Source of the DNA: Alphaproteobacteria bacterium
Lineage (GTDB): Bacteria; Pseudomonadota; Alphaproteobacteria; Rickettsiales; UBA1997
DNA length: 44,226 nucleotides
Assembly: GCA_030835905.1 (NCBI GenBank)
Contig: JAURQX010000001.1
Coordinates: 1 to 44,226 of the forward strand
Direction of reading: 5' to 3'
The notes beneath the pieces were generated by a model that was not told where the DNA came from, made no database searches, and worked only from the letters and a program-made list of their open reading frames with translations. Both the position numbers and the translations under genes were made by a program. Shown here piece after piece: positions 1 through 8,600 of the stretch; positions within the stretch are counted from its first letter, which is position 1, and the number at the start of each line of letters is the position of its first letter.

Positions 1-138
1 GTTTTAGTTTTTGAGATAGTTTTTAGCGATTTTTTTGCAAAATTTTTAAAAATATCAGGTCATATTTTGAAAAATTTTACAAAAAAAAGAGCAAAAACTA
101 GCCAAAATAATAAAATGAAATAATTAGTTAACAGTGTC
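1..138. repeat. MITE-like family A element, cut by the window edge
   Basis: Bases 1-138 are the reverse complement of 38922-39059, with 5 mismatches and no gap over 138 bases. The element ends inside the window with GTTAACAGTGTC followed by TA (139-140). By comparison with the complete copy, about 22 bases lie left of the window. A second short remnant of the same end, CAGTGTCTA, is present at 158-166. The element lies 40 bases beyond the leuB stop codon. It has no coding capacity, so it would be a non-autonomous mobile element or its relic. Confidence 0.85.
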
Positions 139-178
139 TAAAGATCTTTTATTTTAGCAGTGTCTATTTTGTAAACAA

Positions 179-1279
179 TCAAAGCTTAGCTATTTCTTTA
201 AGAATTTGATCACCCATTTCACTGCAACTAATTGACTTGCTAGCAAGATTATTAATATCGCCAGTTCTAAGGCCCTTATTTAAAATATTTTCGATGGCTT
301 TTTCGATAATATCAGCCTCTTTAACATAACCAAAAGAATATCGAAACATCATCGCTAAGCTCATAATAGTAGCAATCGGATTAGCTTTATTTTGACCCGC
401 AATATCTGGCGCTGAACCATGAACTGGCTCATATAAAGCATATTGCTTGCCGTTTGCTTGTTTTTCTCCTAATGAAGCTGAAGGCAACATTCCTAGTGAT
501 CCAGTCAACATTGCTGCCGTGTCTGACAAAATATCACCAAACATATTGCCGGTAACAATTACATCAAATTGTTTTGGATTTCTAACTAATTGCATTGAAG
601 CATTATCAACATACATGTGACTTAACTCGATATCCAAATAACCATTGGTGCGAACTTCGCTAACAACTTGGCGCCACATTTCGGTAGTTTCGATAACATT
701 GGCTTTGTCAATCGAACAAACACGATTATCTCTAACTTGCGCTAATTCAAAAGCGACTTTAGCAATGCGCTCAACTTCTTTTGAGTTGTAAGTCATGGTG
801 TTATAACCTTGACGTGAGCCATCTTCTAAAGTTTTAACGCCTCTTGGCTCGCCAAAATATAAATCACCAGTTAATTCGCGAACAATCATAATATCTAGGC
901 CACGCACAATTTCAGGCTTTAAAGTTGAAGCATCAACCAGCGCGTCAAAAACCTTAGCTGGGCGCAAATTAGCAAATAAACCAAGCTCTTTTCTAATACC
1001 CAAAAGCCCTCTTTCTGGACGAACACTATAATCTAAATCTTCCCATTTTGGCCCACCAACTGCACCAAGCAAAATTGCATCACTTCCTTTGGCTAATTCT
1101 AGCGTTTCTTTTGGGAAAGGAGTACCAGTTTGATCATAGGCACAACCACCTAACAAGGCGTCTTTGGTGGTGAATTTTTTGTCAGTATTATTATTAAAAA
1201 ATTTGATAACTTTTTGCGCCTGAGCTACAACTTCTGGGCCAATGCCGTCACCTTGGATAAGTAAAATTTCTTTCATCAT
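179..1279 (-). CDS. leuB: 3-isopropylmalate dehydrogenase
   Basis: LeuB oxidatively decarboxylates 3-isopropylmalate with NAD+ in cytosolic leucine biosynthesis. At 366 residues it has normal family length. The N-terminal GDGIGPEV motif (about 10-18), the substrate-binding [15 protein letters not shown] stretch (133-147), Lys192, Asp225 and the signature NMFGDILSD (245-253), whose Asp249 and Asp253 bind the metal, are all readable. The distinction from isocitrate or tartrate dehydrogenase rests on the LeuB-type RELTGGIYFG-like segment. Two adjacent ATG codons (1279 and 1276) are possible starts, and neither has a Shine-Dalgarno sequence. The start lies 2 bases after the cyaY stop, so the two genes are probably co-transcribed. 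No other leu gene is nearby, so the pathway is dispersed. Confidence 0.97.
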   Translation of the reverse strand: MMKEILLIQGDGIGPEVVAQAQKVIKFFNNNTDKKFTTKDALLGGCAYDQTGTPFPKETLELAKGSDAILLGAVGGPKWEDLDYSVRPERGLLGIRKELGLFANLRPAKVFDALVDASTLKPEIVRGLDIMIVRELTGDLYFGEPRGVKTLEDGSRQGYNTMTYNSKEVERIAKVAFELAQVRDNRVCSIDKANVIETTEMWRQVVSEVRTNGYLDIELSHMYVDNASMQLVRNPKQFDVIVTGNMFGDILSDTAAMLTGSLGMLPSASLGEKQANGKQYALYEPVHGSAPDIAGQNKANPIATIMSLAMMFRYSFGYVKEADIIEKAIENILNKGLRTGDINNLASKSISCSEMGDQILKEIAKL

Positions 1280-1281
1280 AT

Positions 1282-1590
1282 TTATAAAATTTTATGTAAT
1301 TCGCTGAAAAGTTTCACTGATAATTCTATTTTCTGGTCATTAAGCCAAGCTTTTTTAAGCTCATCATAAGCAAAATAATCAGCCCCAGAAAATGGTGAAG
1401 AATACCAAATTTTTTGATTGCCTGAGTTACGATTGATGATAAATTTCTTGGCATTTTCAAGAATTTCTATTTCTAAAATACCGTCCAAATATTCAATATC
1501 AAGCTTAGAATTAACATCTTTTTGCTCTAGCTTTTCAGATAATTCTTCTAATTTTTCTTCGCAAAGATTGATAAATTCTGATTCGGTCAT
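1282..1590 (-). CDS. cyaY: frataxin-like iron-sulfur protein CyaY
   Basis: A 102-residue frataxin homologue. Frataxins bind iron and modulate IscS-dependent Fe-S cluster assembly in the cytosol. The sequence shows the frataxin pattern: an acidic first helix rich in Glu (residues 3-24), a [10 protein letters not shown] strand, a strand ending in IINRN, and the hallmark [11 protein letters not shown] segment followed by an acidic/aromatic helix with a Trp. Length is typical. It is tightly linked to leuB (2-base gap) and lies downstream of pdxH in the same direction, but a MITE-like element separates it from pdxH. No isc genes are visible in the window. Confidence 0.93.
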   Translation of the reverse strand: MTESEFINLCEEKLEELSEKLEQKDVNSKLDIEYLDGILEIEILENAKKFIINRNSGNQKIWYSSPFSGADYFAYDELKKAWLNDQKIELSVKLFSELHKIL

Positions 1591-1651
1591 TTCTTAAATA
1601 TTTCATTTAAAGTTTTTGAGCATTATAAAAAATTAGGTTTTTAGTCCTAAG

Positions 1652-1792
1652 AAGGCCCCTGCAAATCAACCAATTTTGAGGAATTTTTAGGCATTTTATA
1701 TTTTTTAAATTTTAGCGTATCAAGATATACGTGAATTTAAAAAATCAAAATAACAACAAAATTACCAAAATTCGTTGATTTGCAGGGGCCTT
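1652..1792. repeat. MITE-like family B element with 5-bp target duplication
   Basis: A 141-bp near-palindrome. Its ends are inverted repeats of AAGGCCCCTGCAAATCAAC followed by AATTTTG (27 bases, one mismatch). It is flanked on both sides by CTAAG (1647-1651 and 1793-1797), which reads as a target-site duplication. The middle contains a smaller hairpin, CGTAT-caagat-ATACG, flanked by complementary AT-rich arms. It has no coding capacity. The right-hand CTAAG contains the pdxH stop codon. A 47-base internal segment recurs at 5518-5564, and a diverged terminal end recurs at 44088. As RNA it would fold into a long hairpin, so it may act as a terminator between pdxH and cyaY. Confidence 0.85.
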
Positions 1793-2392
1793 CTAAGGAT
1801 AAAGCATTTGCACTTGCCAACCATCATTAGCCAACTTTTTGTAAACCTCTCTTTTATGAATACGAAATTCGCCTTCTTGCCAAAATTCGATATATTGCGG
1901 CTTAACCCGAAAACCAGACCAAAATGGTGGGCGCGGAATTTGCAAATCATCGAATTCTTGCGTAAATTCATCTAATCTTCTTTCAAAATCTGACCAACAT
2001 CTCATGGCATGAGATTGTTTTGAAGCCCAAGCGCCAATTTGACTCCCCCTTCTTCTAGAGGCAAAATAATCATCCGCTTCTTTTTGGCTAACCTTTTCAA
2101 TTTCACCCTCAATTCTGATTTGCCTTCCTAAAGCACCCCAGTATAAACACAAAGCCACATTTTTATTGTTTTTTAATTCTCTACCTTTGCGACTTGTTAA
2201 ATTAGTAAAAAAACAAAAACCCCTTTCGTCATATTTTTTTAGTAAAACCATACGCGATGATGGCTTATTATCTTCGCCAACGGTTGATAAGCACATAGCA
2301 GTAGGCTCAATAATTTCTTTATGGGCTTGAGCTTCGTCAAACCATTCTTTAAATTTCTGAAAAGGAGCTGAATAATCGCAGATTTTAGACAT
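1793..2392 (-). CDS. pdxH: pyridoxamine/pyridoxine 5'-phosphate oxidase
   Basis: The FMN-dependent oxidase that makes pyridoxal 5'-phosphate in the cytosol. At 199 residues it is normal in size. Recognisable segments in order are SSRMVLLKKYD (FMN site, about 45-55), FFTNLTSRKG (61-70), SQIGAWASKQS (about 117-127), the C-terminal dimerisation segment PRPPFWSGFRVKP, then IEFWQ and RIHKR, which contribute substrate-binding residues. The protein ends in the expected short LxP tail, so it is complete although its TAG stop codon lies inside the target duplication of a mobile element. No other pyridoxal phosphate genes are nearby. Confidence 0.97.
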   Translation of the reverse strand: MSKICDYSAPFQKFKEWFDEAQAHKEIIEPTAMCLSTVGEDNKPSSRMVLLKKYDERGFCFFTNLTSRKGRELKNNKNVALCLYWGALGRQIRIEGEIEKVSQKEADDYFASRRRGSQIGAWASKQSHAMRCWSDFERRLDEFTQEFDDLQIPRPPFWSGFRVKPQYIEFWQEGEFRIHKREVYKKLANDGWQVQMLYP

Positions 2393-2527
2393 TTTGGCTG
2401 ATTTAAATATAATTTTAAATTATATCAAAAAGCTAAAACCAAAAAATAAAATCACAAGATAAGAAGGGATTTGATTAAGAGACAATTTGCAATGCTAATT
2501 ACCAAAACTACCAATAATTCGATTAAG

Positions 2528-5404
2528 TTATGCAATCATACTCAAAACATCATATCTATTAACGACCAGCATTCCTTCTATAGCTTTTATGGATGACACA
2601 GGAAAAGTATAAGGTACATCACTTCTTTTTACATGTATATTGTCACTTTCAGAATTATTTATAGGAAAGCCAAAATTGTTATTGTCAACTATTAATCGTT
2701 TATCATGCTTAATACTTTGAGGAATATTACTTAAAATTACGCAATCTTTATCTTTAACTTCCATTGGTAAAAATGTCTCATAAGCACCTTGGTGCTCAAG
2801 AGGCGTAGCTTTATATCGAATAGTAACTCCATCATAATAAGGTTTTGTTGAATGAAAAACATATTCATTATCTGTACCAGATTTCTTCAACAAAGTACCA
2901 AAAAAACTACTACTATGTCTATGCTGTTCTCTATTATCTACTGCATATCCTAACCCTGGTGAAACCACAGATGTATTAAATCCAAAAGCTTTTGCCCCCA
3001 AATCATATTCTACTCCTGAAGTTTGATGTTCCCTAAAAGCTCTAGCTAAATCTTGAACCTCCATCCTTTTTGGTTGTCTAGCTTCATAATTTGCTTTCAT
3101 AGCTTGAGAAACTTGCCCCAAAAATTGTTCAATTTTTTTATCAAGTCCTTCTGTGGCTTGGGCTGTTTTTTGTTTTAACTCTTCCAATTGCTTTTGTAGT
3201 TTTTGCATTTGGGCATTCAATTCACCTAAAGCATTAGTTAGTTTCATATTATCTTGACCTTGATTACTTCGTTCTAGAGATATTTTTAAACCATCAATTT
3301 TCGCTTTAAATTCTTTTTGCAATTCGTTATTTTGCGCAAGTAATTCTTTTTTTACAGCTTCTAATTTTTCTGAAACTGCCCCTTGAATCACTTCAGGTTG
3401 TGCTTTAGAAGGATTATCAACTTTAGTAGCATCAGATAGTTTTGAAATTAATCCTTTTATTTCACCCAGATATTCTGTTAGATTTTTTGGGATTTGTGTT
3501 TGCATTTGATTGATTACTCCTTCAATATAATCAAGCTGTTTTTTAAGCTCATCTAATTGGGGATTACTAGCACTTATATCATTACCAGATTGAGCTCGAT
3601 CGCCACCTCCATAACTAGTAATGGTAATGGTAATATTATTATTAGTATTAGGGGCTGCATCACCTCTTGCTAGGACAGGATTTTGTAAAGCTTGAATAGA
3701 TTTATTTATAGCCTCAAGTAATTCTGATATTTCTTTCTTTTGTGATTTAATAGCGTCTCGGATAAGTTCCTCAACTTTTTTAATAACATCATAGTGAGAG
3801 TTGACTGCAGGCGCTGTAGTCTGTGCAGCAGCCATATCAGTAATTGGCGCTGCATTCTGTGTAGTGTTTTTAGCTGCTACTTTCAAACCATCCGGATCAG
3901 CCTGAGTTGAAGCTTCTTTTGACTTAGATTTATCTTGAACAGCTTGAGCTTGAAATTTATTTGTTGCAGAACAACTTTTTGCCCTAACTCTCTCAGTTGT
4001 TCTCTCAGTTGTTCCCTCAGTTCTTCTCTCAGTTGTGCTAGTTCTACCAGGCTTACTCGCAGGCTCTGCGTTTTCTGGCTTAGTTTTTTTCTGAGCGACT
4101 ACACTCGGAAAAGTGAGTGGCTCAGTGGGTCTTGGATTATTAACAACAATAGTTATAAACTTATTTTTTTTCTCAATTTGAGGCTTTTCTATCGTATAAT
4201 GAATTGTTTGATAATAATCAGCAAGTCTTGTGGCTTCTTGATCTTTAACAATAAATTTTTTATGTTCCCGCGCAATATAGCCTTCAATATCATTGATTTC
4301 TTTTTCATGATGAGCCATTGCCAAACATCTGGTTTCAGCAAATTGTTTATTAGCATCCAAAACTAGATTATAAAGACTAACTTTAGCTTCCGATGCTTTG
4401 AAATAAATATCACTAAAATGCTGGTCATAAGCAAGTTGGTTGATATATTGCCTTAAAGAAAGTTGTTGATCTTGATAATTTTGTGAATAACTAATTTTTG
4501 ACATCATGTTAAGCATGAGAAGGCCAAATCTTTTTTTATTGTCGCTTAAGTTACTTTTATCGCTTAAGTTACTTTTATCTGTGTTAGAACGATCACTTGA
4601 ATTCAAATCAAGAAAATCTTTAAATTCTTTACTTTTTTGTTTTAGAATGACATTATTTATTACTCGATCAAAAATTCGTGAATCTCTATATTCATTCATT
4701 ACTAGAAATAAATCCTTTTCTTGAGGAGTAATTCGATTAGTGAGTATTCTTAACATTAACTGACGTTTTGATCTTTTACATCTTACTGCACATAGCTCAG
4801 CAATATCAGAAACATCTGGTAAGCTTTTATCTTTATAATCTTGAAAGGCCTTAATTAATAAGACTTTATGCTTAGTTCTTTCACTAGTTTCGTGTTCACT
4901 AATTTCTCGATGTTTAGCATATGGAGCAATTAATTTACCATCTATGGTTGCATGTTTTTTTTTTGCTACATATTTACGATCTTTGTAAATTACATCATAT
5001 TTTAATCTACCTTGATTAGACTGAGATGTTTTGTTATCTCTTATATCTTGAAGTCTTTTTTTTAATTTTTCAGATATGCTATTATTTTCTTCAATATTTT
5101 CTATATTTTGGTTTTTTATTATATTATTGCTATCATAATTTTTATATTTCTGTTCCCTAGAAGATTGATAAAAGTCATAACAAGAAAATTTTTCTTTTTC
5201 ATTGGATGTTATTGATCTTTCCTTGCTAGAATTAGCATGACTTTCTAATTGTTCCTTTGTAAATTTTATCTTTGGGACTTCTCCAGATAATTTAAGATAC
5301 CGCCAAGTCCAAGAATAATTATCATGACCAGAAATAGATGCTGAAAAAAAAGCATTTTCTATGTCTATAGATTTATTTTTTTTAGGAAAAATCATAGATT
5401 GCAA
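2528..5404 (-). CDS. unrecognised 958-aa coiled-coil protein; possible secreted effector
   Basis: I do not recognise a family. There is no signal peptide or membrane segment. The N-terminal 330 residues are charged, Lys/Asn/Ser-rich and probably helical, and include a duplicated SNLSDK. Residues about 430-490 are a low-complexity linker with repeated TTER units. A long, strongly predicted coiled coil (roughly 540-780, rich in Gln, Lys, Glu and Leu) follows, interrupted by a Gly/Asn/Thr linker. The last 170 residues look like a separate globular domain with alternating hydrophobic strands. Asn/Lys-rich composition matches the AT-rich genome. It lies 250 bases downstream of the VirB6-like gene on the same strand. 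Size, modularity and context would suit a type IV secretion effector or an adhesin-like cytoplasmic scaffold, but that is inference only. Confidence 0.85.
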   Translation of the reverse strand: MQSMIFPKKNKSIDIENAFFSASISGHDNYSWTWRYLKLSGEVPKIKFTKEQLESHANSSKERSITSNEKEKFSCYDFYQSSREQKYKNYDSNNIIKNQNIENIEENNSISEKLKKRLQDIRDNKTSQSNQGRLKYDVIYKDRKYVAKKKHATIDGKLIAPYAKHREISEHETSERTKHKVLLIKAFQDYKDKSLPDVSDIAELCAVRCKRSKRQLMLRILTNRITPQEKDLFLVMNEYRDSRIFDRVINNVILKQKSKEFKDFLDLNSSDRSNTDKSNLSDKSNLSDNKKRFGLLMLNMMSKISYSQNYQDQQLSLRQYINQLAYDQHFSDIYFKASEAKVSLYNLVLDANKQFAETRCLAMAHHEKEINDIEGYIAREHKKFIVKDQEATRLADYYQTIHYTIEKPQIEKKNKFITIVVNNPRPTEPLTFPSVVAQKKTKPENAEPASKPGRTSTTERRTEGTTERTTERVRAKSCSATNKFQAQAVQDKSKSKEASTQADPDGLKVAAKNTTQNAAPITDMAAAQTTAPAVNSHYDVIKKVEELIRDAIKSQKKEISELLEAINKSIQALQNPVLARGDAAPNTNNNITITITSYGGGDRAQSGNDISASNPQLDELKKQLDYIEGVINQMQTQIPKNLTEYLGEIKGLISKLSDATKVDNPSKAQPEVIQGAVSEKLEAVKKELLAQNNELQKEFKAKIDGLKISLERSNQGQDNMKLTNALGELNAQMQKLQKQLEELKQKTAQATEGLDKKIEQFLGQVSQAMKANYEARQPKRMEVQDLARAFREHQTSGVEYDLGAKAFGFNTSVVSPGLGYAVDNREQHRHSSSFFGTLLKKSGTDNEYVFHSTKPYYDGVTIRYKATPLEHQGAYETFLPMEVKDKDCVILSNIPQSIKHDKRLIVDNNNFGFPINNSESDNIHVKRSDVPYTFPVSSIKAIEGMLVVNRYDVLSMIA
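3990..4037. repeat. 12-bp tandem repeat inside the 958-aa gene (4 units)
   Basis: Four contiguous 12-bp units of CTCTCAGTTGTT (3990-4001, 4002-4013, 4014-4025, 4026-4037). The second is exact and the last two carry 1-2 changes. On the coding strand they give Thr-Thr-Glu-Arg units and keep the frame. A copy-number change here would lengthen or shorten a linker without a frameshift. Confidence 0.9.
4543..4578. repeat. 18-bp exact tandem duplication inside the 958-aa gene
   Basis: CGCTTAAGTTACTTTTAT occurs twice head to tail (4543-4560 and 4561-4578) with no mismatch. It encodes a duplicated six-residue LSDKSN-type unit. The exact identity suggests a recent slippage event. Confidence 0.92.
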
Positions 5405-5517
5405 ATCAATTTATAAATAATACCAAATCATTTAAACTATACAATTTCTAAAGATTGTTAATGGCATAAGTATCATACTAAAAATTTTGAGATTATGCAA
5501 ATATTATTTTTGATTTA

Positions 5518-5564
5518 GGTAATTTTGTTGTTATTTTGATTTTTTAAATTCACGTATATCTTGA
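5518..5564. repeat. family B fragment (47 bp, identical)
   Basis: These 47 bases are the exact reverse complement of 1720-1766, the inner right half of the family B element. The terminal AAGGCCCC repeats are absent, so this is a truncated copy or a different subfamily sharing the core. It sits in the 250-bp gap between the VirB6-like gene and the 958-aa gene. Confidence 0.85.
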
Positions 5565-5654
5565 CCTAAGCTAAAATCTTTTAAACGCCAATTTGCCTTT
5601 AAACATCTCTTTAGCTAATTTTAAAAATATGTTTTCTATTAACGCGTCGAGTTA

Positions 5655-8600
5655 TTACTTCTGCGGACTGTGGTTTGAAATTCCATCATTGCCAGCATTA
5701 TGACTTGAACTGCCTGATTTTGTTGCTTGGTGATTAGCTTTGTTTTGAGAGCTAGCAGAATGATTTCCTTGGCGTAAAGATGTAGGTTTTTTGGCACTTG
5801 GAGCAATTGAGCCTATTATTCTTGGCGAGAATTTTTTGAGGGCGCGCGCACCTCTTTTTTGGATATTTCTACTTATTCGGCCAGTTCTTTGCGCCATGTC
5901 GCTGACACTAATAGTTTTATCTTTTAGACCACCACCTACTAGTTTATTGGCTAAACTTGAAATTTTATCAATAAATTGCATAAAAATATACATGGTCAGT
6001 GCTGCTTTAAAAATAGTCATAATTTTAGCACTATTAAGGCCAAATAATACTGGTATTCCTATTCCTAGAGCTTCAAAGCCAGTTAAATTCTTAATATCAG
6101 CTACCCTAAAAATACAATATATACTATCTTCTTGGGCTTTTTCATTGCAAATTAGCTTCTTTTCAACACCAGAAATTATATCAGTAGTTTTATTAGAGGA
6201 GCCATCTTTAAAATGAGCACTACCAATGATAACCGAATCAAAAACAGCAATCATCACTGTTATGTAAGCAAATAATATCATTGGTTGCAAAGCAACTCCC
6301 ATCAGAGATTTATACCATTTTTGAAAGATATCGTTAGTTTTAGAAAATAAAGAGCACATTATTGTAATTGGCGAAATATAAATCAAAGTAGCCATAGCAA
6401 TAATAGACATCACAAAAAGATGGAGCGCCCTAATTGAAATTGAAATCATAAAAAATCCAAAAAGAAAAGCGCCGACAAAAAACAATATACCAAGCCCGCC
6501 AGTAAAGAATGAGCCAATTATTAATAATAAAATATTTGGCACACTAACCCCCGGAGCAAAGCCTAAGGCGCGAGCAATTTTGCAATCTAAAGTATCAAAA
6601 ATTGCCAAATATTCACTACCTGGTGGGTATGAAGCAACAATTGATAAATCCATATTTGACAAAGCTCTACCATCGTAAGTACCATTACCCTTGTCGGCAC
6701 CATAGTCATATTTGTACATTTCTTGATAATTGTAACGCGGAAATTGACAGCCATCTAACAGGCCATCAATTTCTGATTCTTTTAGAGCTAGCTTTCTAGA
6801 TTCATCTTCATACTTGGCTTCTAAACCAACTAACTCGATTGCAAGCCTATTAAGCTCTGCTTCAAGTTCGGCGGTGTTGCTGAATGTTTGGCCACTATCG
6901 CCAATAGTATGTGAAGAGTTTTGTAATTGGTTTAATTCTTGGTTGAGAGCAAATAAATTTGGATCAACATAGTCTGATGCCTGACATTTATTTTTTTGTT
7001 CATCGGTTAAGTCTTGTAGATTAGGATTTTCAATAGATTCACCATATTTTTTATAGCTAATTTGACACAATAAGCTGTCGATTTTGGCTTGAGCAGACGC
7101 AATATTTCCATCAAAATCTATACAATCAGCTGGCGCAACATAGCTACTTGCACCACTTGATCCTTGGCAATTTATAGCATTGCCGTCGCTTTTAGTGAGC
7201 GAACTTAAGTTATCTGAATCAACAGATAGATTGTTTCTACAAAAGCAGCTTCCACGAGTTTCGATATTTGATGCTATGTCATATTTTTGCTGCTCTAATG
7301 TTTGTATGTTAAAGTACTTTTGATACAAAATTTTTTGATCATTAAGTAAGCTAATTCTATTTGGCAAAAGATTGTTGGTACCTTCACCTAAAATATTAAG
7401 CCGCTCTTCTTCTTTTGAATTATTTACTGGCTCAGCAAGATTGGTAATTCTATTTTGCTCGGCTTGATCTTTAGCAAGGGCTAAAATTTCAGCTTTTGCT
7501 TGATCAAAAGTCAGTGGCGGATTATTTTTAGCAGCAAAGTCGGTAATGAGTTGATCAATTTCGCTTTTAGTAACAACAGAATTTTGATCAACTGAATTTG
7601 GTTGACTTAAATTGGCAATTCTATCTTGTTCAACTTGATTTTGAATAAGATTCTCAATCTCGCTTTTTGCCTGTTCAAAAGTAAGCTCTGGGTCTTTCTT
7701 GGCAGAATATTCGGTTATTTTTTGGTCAATCTGTTCTTGAGTTAAAATTTTAGAGGGATCGTACTGAGTATTTTGTTGGTATAAATTATCTAATTTAATT
7801 TGTGCTTGATCTAGAATATCTTTGGCAACAAAAATTGATGACTCTCCATTTAATAATTGATCGAGGGTATTTCGTCTTAACGGCTTAATACATGAGCTAC
7901 AATTCTCATAATCTTTTAAGGAATCTCTAAGCTTCTCTAAGTATTTTGTATTAAACGAACTATGTAAGTAAGTTAGTTCTGCATATTTCCGGCAGATCAA
8001 GTAAAGACCCCATGGATTTGTTGTAATACAACCTTTTGCTCTATAGTCTGCAACAATTACATCAATATTAGATTGAGCAACAGTAGAGCTAATTTCTTTT
8101 AAAGAATCACTAGAGGCAAAATTGCCCTCCGTGATCTCTGTAAATCTATAATTTGAAACTGGGCTGTCATTATAATAAACAAACTTATATGGTTTATAAA
8201 TATGATCTAAAGGAGAATAAGAAACTGCGGTTTTTTTATAGCCACTAATGGTGTAATAACCAGTTATTTCAGTTATTTCACTTATATTTTTCAGATATTT
8301 ATCTATATCAGGATCAGCAAATTGAATAATTATGTTATGAACCTCATCAGCATAAGCATAAACTCCATTTTTAGCATTTGCACTGGTAATTGCCCGATTG
8401 TTGATAATTCTGTTGGCTTGCGTTTTATTGGGCTCTTGCAAACTGTTTGCTATGTTATAAGCCTGATCTTGCTTTATATAAGCAATATTTAACAATTTTT
8501 TGTTAAAGTCGTCTTTTGCTGATTCTAGGATAGACGTGGCTTGAGAAATTTCAGTTTGGAGTTGGCTATAACTATTAAACTCTTTTTGCATCAATGCAAT

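Noticed and set aside
1775..1975. Plus-strand open frame across the right end of the family B element
   Set aside because: It runs through the element end and antisense to pdxH. The pdxH frame has full family motifs, so this one is not credible.
3935..4366. Plus-strand open frame of 143 codons opposite the 958-aa gene
   Set aside because: Its Leu/Ser-rich start is the complement of the TTER repeat region, and it has no recognisable domain. It is a shadow of the minus-strand gene.
5791..6216. Plus-strand open frame of 141 codons opposite the VirB6-like C-terminal region
   Set aside because: It is antisense to membrane segments, which commonly gives long hydrophobic shadow frames; no start signal or family pattern.
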